This document shows positions 62,793 to 64,000 of a stretch of DNA of 64,000 nt, in pieces. Below the pieces are notes generated by a model that saw only the letters and a list, made by a program, of their open reading frames with translations, was not told the origin of the DNA and ran no database searches. Position 1 is the stretch's first letter, and each line of letters starts with the position of its first letter. This stretch comes from Halobacillus halophilus (lineage in GTDB: Bacteria; Bacillota; Bacilli; Bacillales; Halobacillaceae): NCBI RefSeq assembly GCF_020171985.1, contig NZ_JAIVAL010000003.1:280919-344918 (forward strand). Reading direction: 5' to 3'. Position numbers and translations under genes: made by a program.

Positions 62793-63665
62793 ATGGATAA
62801 GAAAATTATAGGCGGTGTATTTAGTAAAGTAGGAAATGCCGAACAAGCCATTATGGATCTTCAACACCACGGGTATGGTTCCGATAACATATCTGTTTTT
62901 GCAAAAGATAAAAGTAAAGTGGCTGTGTTAGAAGATGAGATGGACACATCCGTGAGCTCCAACAAAGGCGGACGAGGTAAAAACTCCGGAAAAGGAGCAG
63001 GTTTAGGTGCCTTATCCGGTGGTGTACTCGGTGGGATTGGCGGTTTAATTGCGGGACTGGGGCTGCTTGCCATACCTGGACTCGGCCAAATTGCCGCAGC
63101 AGGACCAATCGCTGCTGCCCTCACTGGCGCAGGAGTAGGTGCCGGCGGAGGAGGAATTGTCGGTGCGCTTGTCGGTGCCGGAATGTCCGAGAATGATGCC
63201 CGGATGTATGAAAGTCATCTGAAAGAAGGAAAAGTCATTGTGATTGTGGAAGCGACCGAGAAACTTCAGGACAAAGTTTACCGCGCATTTATAACCAATA
63301 AAACCGAAAACAAATCGATGTATCCTGAACCTTACAATGAGAATACCCATGACGCTCACCGTGATTCTTCAGCCCATGATCGCAATCATGATACTCATAC
63401 GAATACGGAATCTCATAATCATGAGTATGACTCTACCCATAATTCTACAGACAATCATCGGAACTCTAACACTCGTGCAGATAAGGAAACCCGCAGTCAT
63501 GAGCATAACAAGGTATCTAACAGTCATGATGAGCATTCGGCTTCTACCAGGAACCATGGAAACCCGGATGATCCATTCTCTAATGTTAGAACTCATGAGC
63601 CTGAAAAACGCACGAGAACTTCTGAGAGACACCACTCTTCTCACTCAAGTCATAAACGCTCCTAA
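62793..63665 (+). CDS. general stress protein with YflT domain and His-rich tail
   Basis: The ATG at 62793 follows AAAGGAGG by ten bases; the longer TTG frame is rejected. The 290-residue product opens with a YflT-type stress domain (KIIGGVFSKVGNAEQAIMDL, about 1-50), then a Gly-rich hydrophobic block with two helices (GLGALSGGVLGGIGGLIAG; about 70-130), EAT-type sheet, and a disordered tail of about 110 residues very rich in His, Asn, Thr, Ser and Asp (THDAHRDSSAHDRNHDTH). The tail may bind metal or act as a hydrated desiccation-type segment. Tail function is inferred. Confidence 0.82.
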   Translation: MDKKIIGGVFSKVGNAEQAIMDLQHHGYGSDNISVFAKDKSKVAVLEDEMDTSVSSNKGGRGKNSGKGAGLGALSGGVLGGIGGLIAGLGLLAIPGLGQIAAAGPIAAALTGAGVGAGGGGIVGALVGAGMSENDARMYESHLKEGKVIVIVEATEKLQDKVYRAFITNKTENKSMYPEPYNENTHDAHRDSSAHDRNHDTHTNTESHNHEYDSTHNSTDNHRNSNTRADKETRSHEHNKVSNSHDEHSASTRNHGNPDDPFSNVRTHEPEKRTRTSERHHSSHSSHKRS

Positions 63666-63678
63666 TCAGACCACATTG

Positions 63679-63717
63679 AAAAGCCAGGATCTTCTGTTGC
63701 AGAAGTTCCTGGCTTTT
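63679..63717 (+). terminator. Rho-independent terminator of the YflT-like gene
   Basis: AAAAGCCAGG pairs with CCTGGCTTTT, with an inner CTTCT/AGAAG stem, followed by TTT. Confidence 0.85.
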
Positions 63718-63825
63718 TTATTATGGTTTAGTTAGAGGGTGTGATTGAATCTCATAAAAGAGTTATTACACACTCGGGCCGATTAGTTGAAGACTCAGTT
63801 TCGAGATATTTTGTTAAGTGGGTTA

Positions 63826-63881
63826 GGTCCTGCGGGGAACGAGTCGCTTTCCACAGGCATGCGCTGAGCTTCCTCGGGCTG
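63826..63881. repeat. truncated copy of the structured intergenic repeat
   Basis: The reverse complement aligns closely with 49180-49235: GAGGAAGCT, CATGCC, GGAAAGCGA, then CCC and AGGACC. Homology stops exactly where the IS end begins at 63882, so the insertion sequence seems to have entered the repeat. Confidence 0.65.
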
Positions 63882-64000
63882 TGAACTGACCCCCGAAAAT
63901 TGGACACGTTCCTTAAACTTATCACGCCGATTCTTGAAACTGGGTTCGATAAGAAACGGGGCTCATTCTGAGCTTTGATTTGATGCGTTTATGGTTATAG
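63882..64000 (-). mobile_element. IS3-family insertion sequence, one end (continues past window)
   Basis: TGAACTGACCCCCGAAAATTGGAC at 63882 has the TG start and GTTGGAC-like core of IS3/IS150-group terminal repeats, and the transposase C-terminus is encoded inward from it on the minus strand. The other end is outside the window. Confidence 0.75.
63922..63999 (-). CDS. IS3-family transposase (OrfB), C-terminal end
   Basis: The minus strand frame reads YNHKRIKSKLRMSPVSYRTQ and ends FQESA followed by TGA at 63922. NHKRI and MSPVSYRTQ are the closing motif of IS3/IS150-group OrfB integrases. Only 25 codons lie in the window, so whether the gene is intact cannot be told. Confidence 0.75.
   Translation of the reverse strand, partial: YNHKRIKSKLRMSPVSYRTQFQESA

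Noticed and set aside
63337..63735. Plus-strand 132-codon frame inside the YflT-like gene
   Set aside because: A frame-shifted reading of the His-rich low-complexity tail, without its own ribosome site.

Overview
The window looks like chromosome from a Gram-positive, moderately halophilic member of the Bacillaceae (Halobacillus/Pontibacillus-like; this placement is an inference). The reasons are strong AGGAGG ribosome sites with many TTG/GTG starts, Rho-independent terminators, B. subtilis-type sigma and WalR motifs, and a surface organised around SLH-domain proteins, CsaB and SecA2/SlaP. No rRNA, tRNA or CRISPR array was seen.

Region 1 (1-20.1 kb, all minus strand) is a Wzx/Wzy-type exopolysaccharide or capsule locus. 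In transcription order it holds the CpsC/CpsD/CpsB tyrosine-kinase control module, a CapD/EpsC-like 4,6-dehydratase, a PglC-like initiating sugar transferase with an SDR, four GT4-like glycosyltransferases, two TupA-like ATP-grasp proteins, an EpsG-like polymerase, a formyltransferase and WecE-like aminotransferase pair, a flippase, RmlA, RmlB and the start of a UDP-sugar dehydrogenase. The genes suggest a dTDP-4-formamido-4,6-dideoxyhexose. The part below about 15 kb is markedly AT-rich, as expected of a transferred variable segment.

Region 2 (20.7-44.8 kb) encodes eight secreted enzymes with three SLH modules each: an NlpC/P60 endopeptidase, three different subtilases, a metallo-beta-lactamase/HhH protein resembling secreted ComEC plus ComEA parts (with a DUF3006 partner), a 5'-nucleotidase, an amidase and a glucosaminidase. 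SecA2 and SlaP, the accessory export pair for S-layer proteins, sit among them. An orphan Imm-5-like protein and small membrane proteins lie between. Two near-identical 39-bp perfect hairpins with compensatory changes bracket the MBL/DUF3006 pair.

Region 3 (44.9-50.4 kb, plus) is a secondary cell-wall polymer operon: TagA, a SpoVB/MurJ-like flippase, DUF5693 and CsaB. CsaB pyruvylates the polymer that SLH domains bind, so regions 2 and 3 form one functional unit: the anchor and its cargo.

Region 4 (50.7-64 kb) is mixed: a sigma-D-type chemotaxis receptor, small membrane proteins, a DUF6376 lipoprotein, a copper cluster (CopZ, multicopper oxidase, SHOCT protein, F510_1955 lipoprotein) with matching CsoR-like operators, a divergent MurE-like ligase, a 51-residue protein behind a perfect sigma-W-type promoter, a metallophosphoesterase, and a His-rich YflT-type stress protein behind a sigma-B-like promoter. 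The right edge cuts an IS3-family element that abuts a truncated copy of an intergenic repeat also present upstream of csaB.
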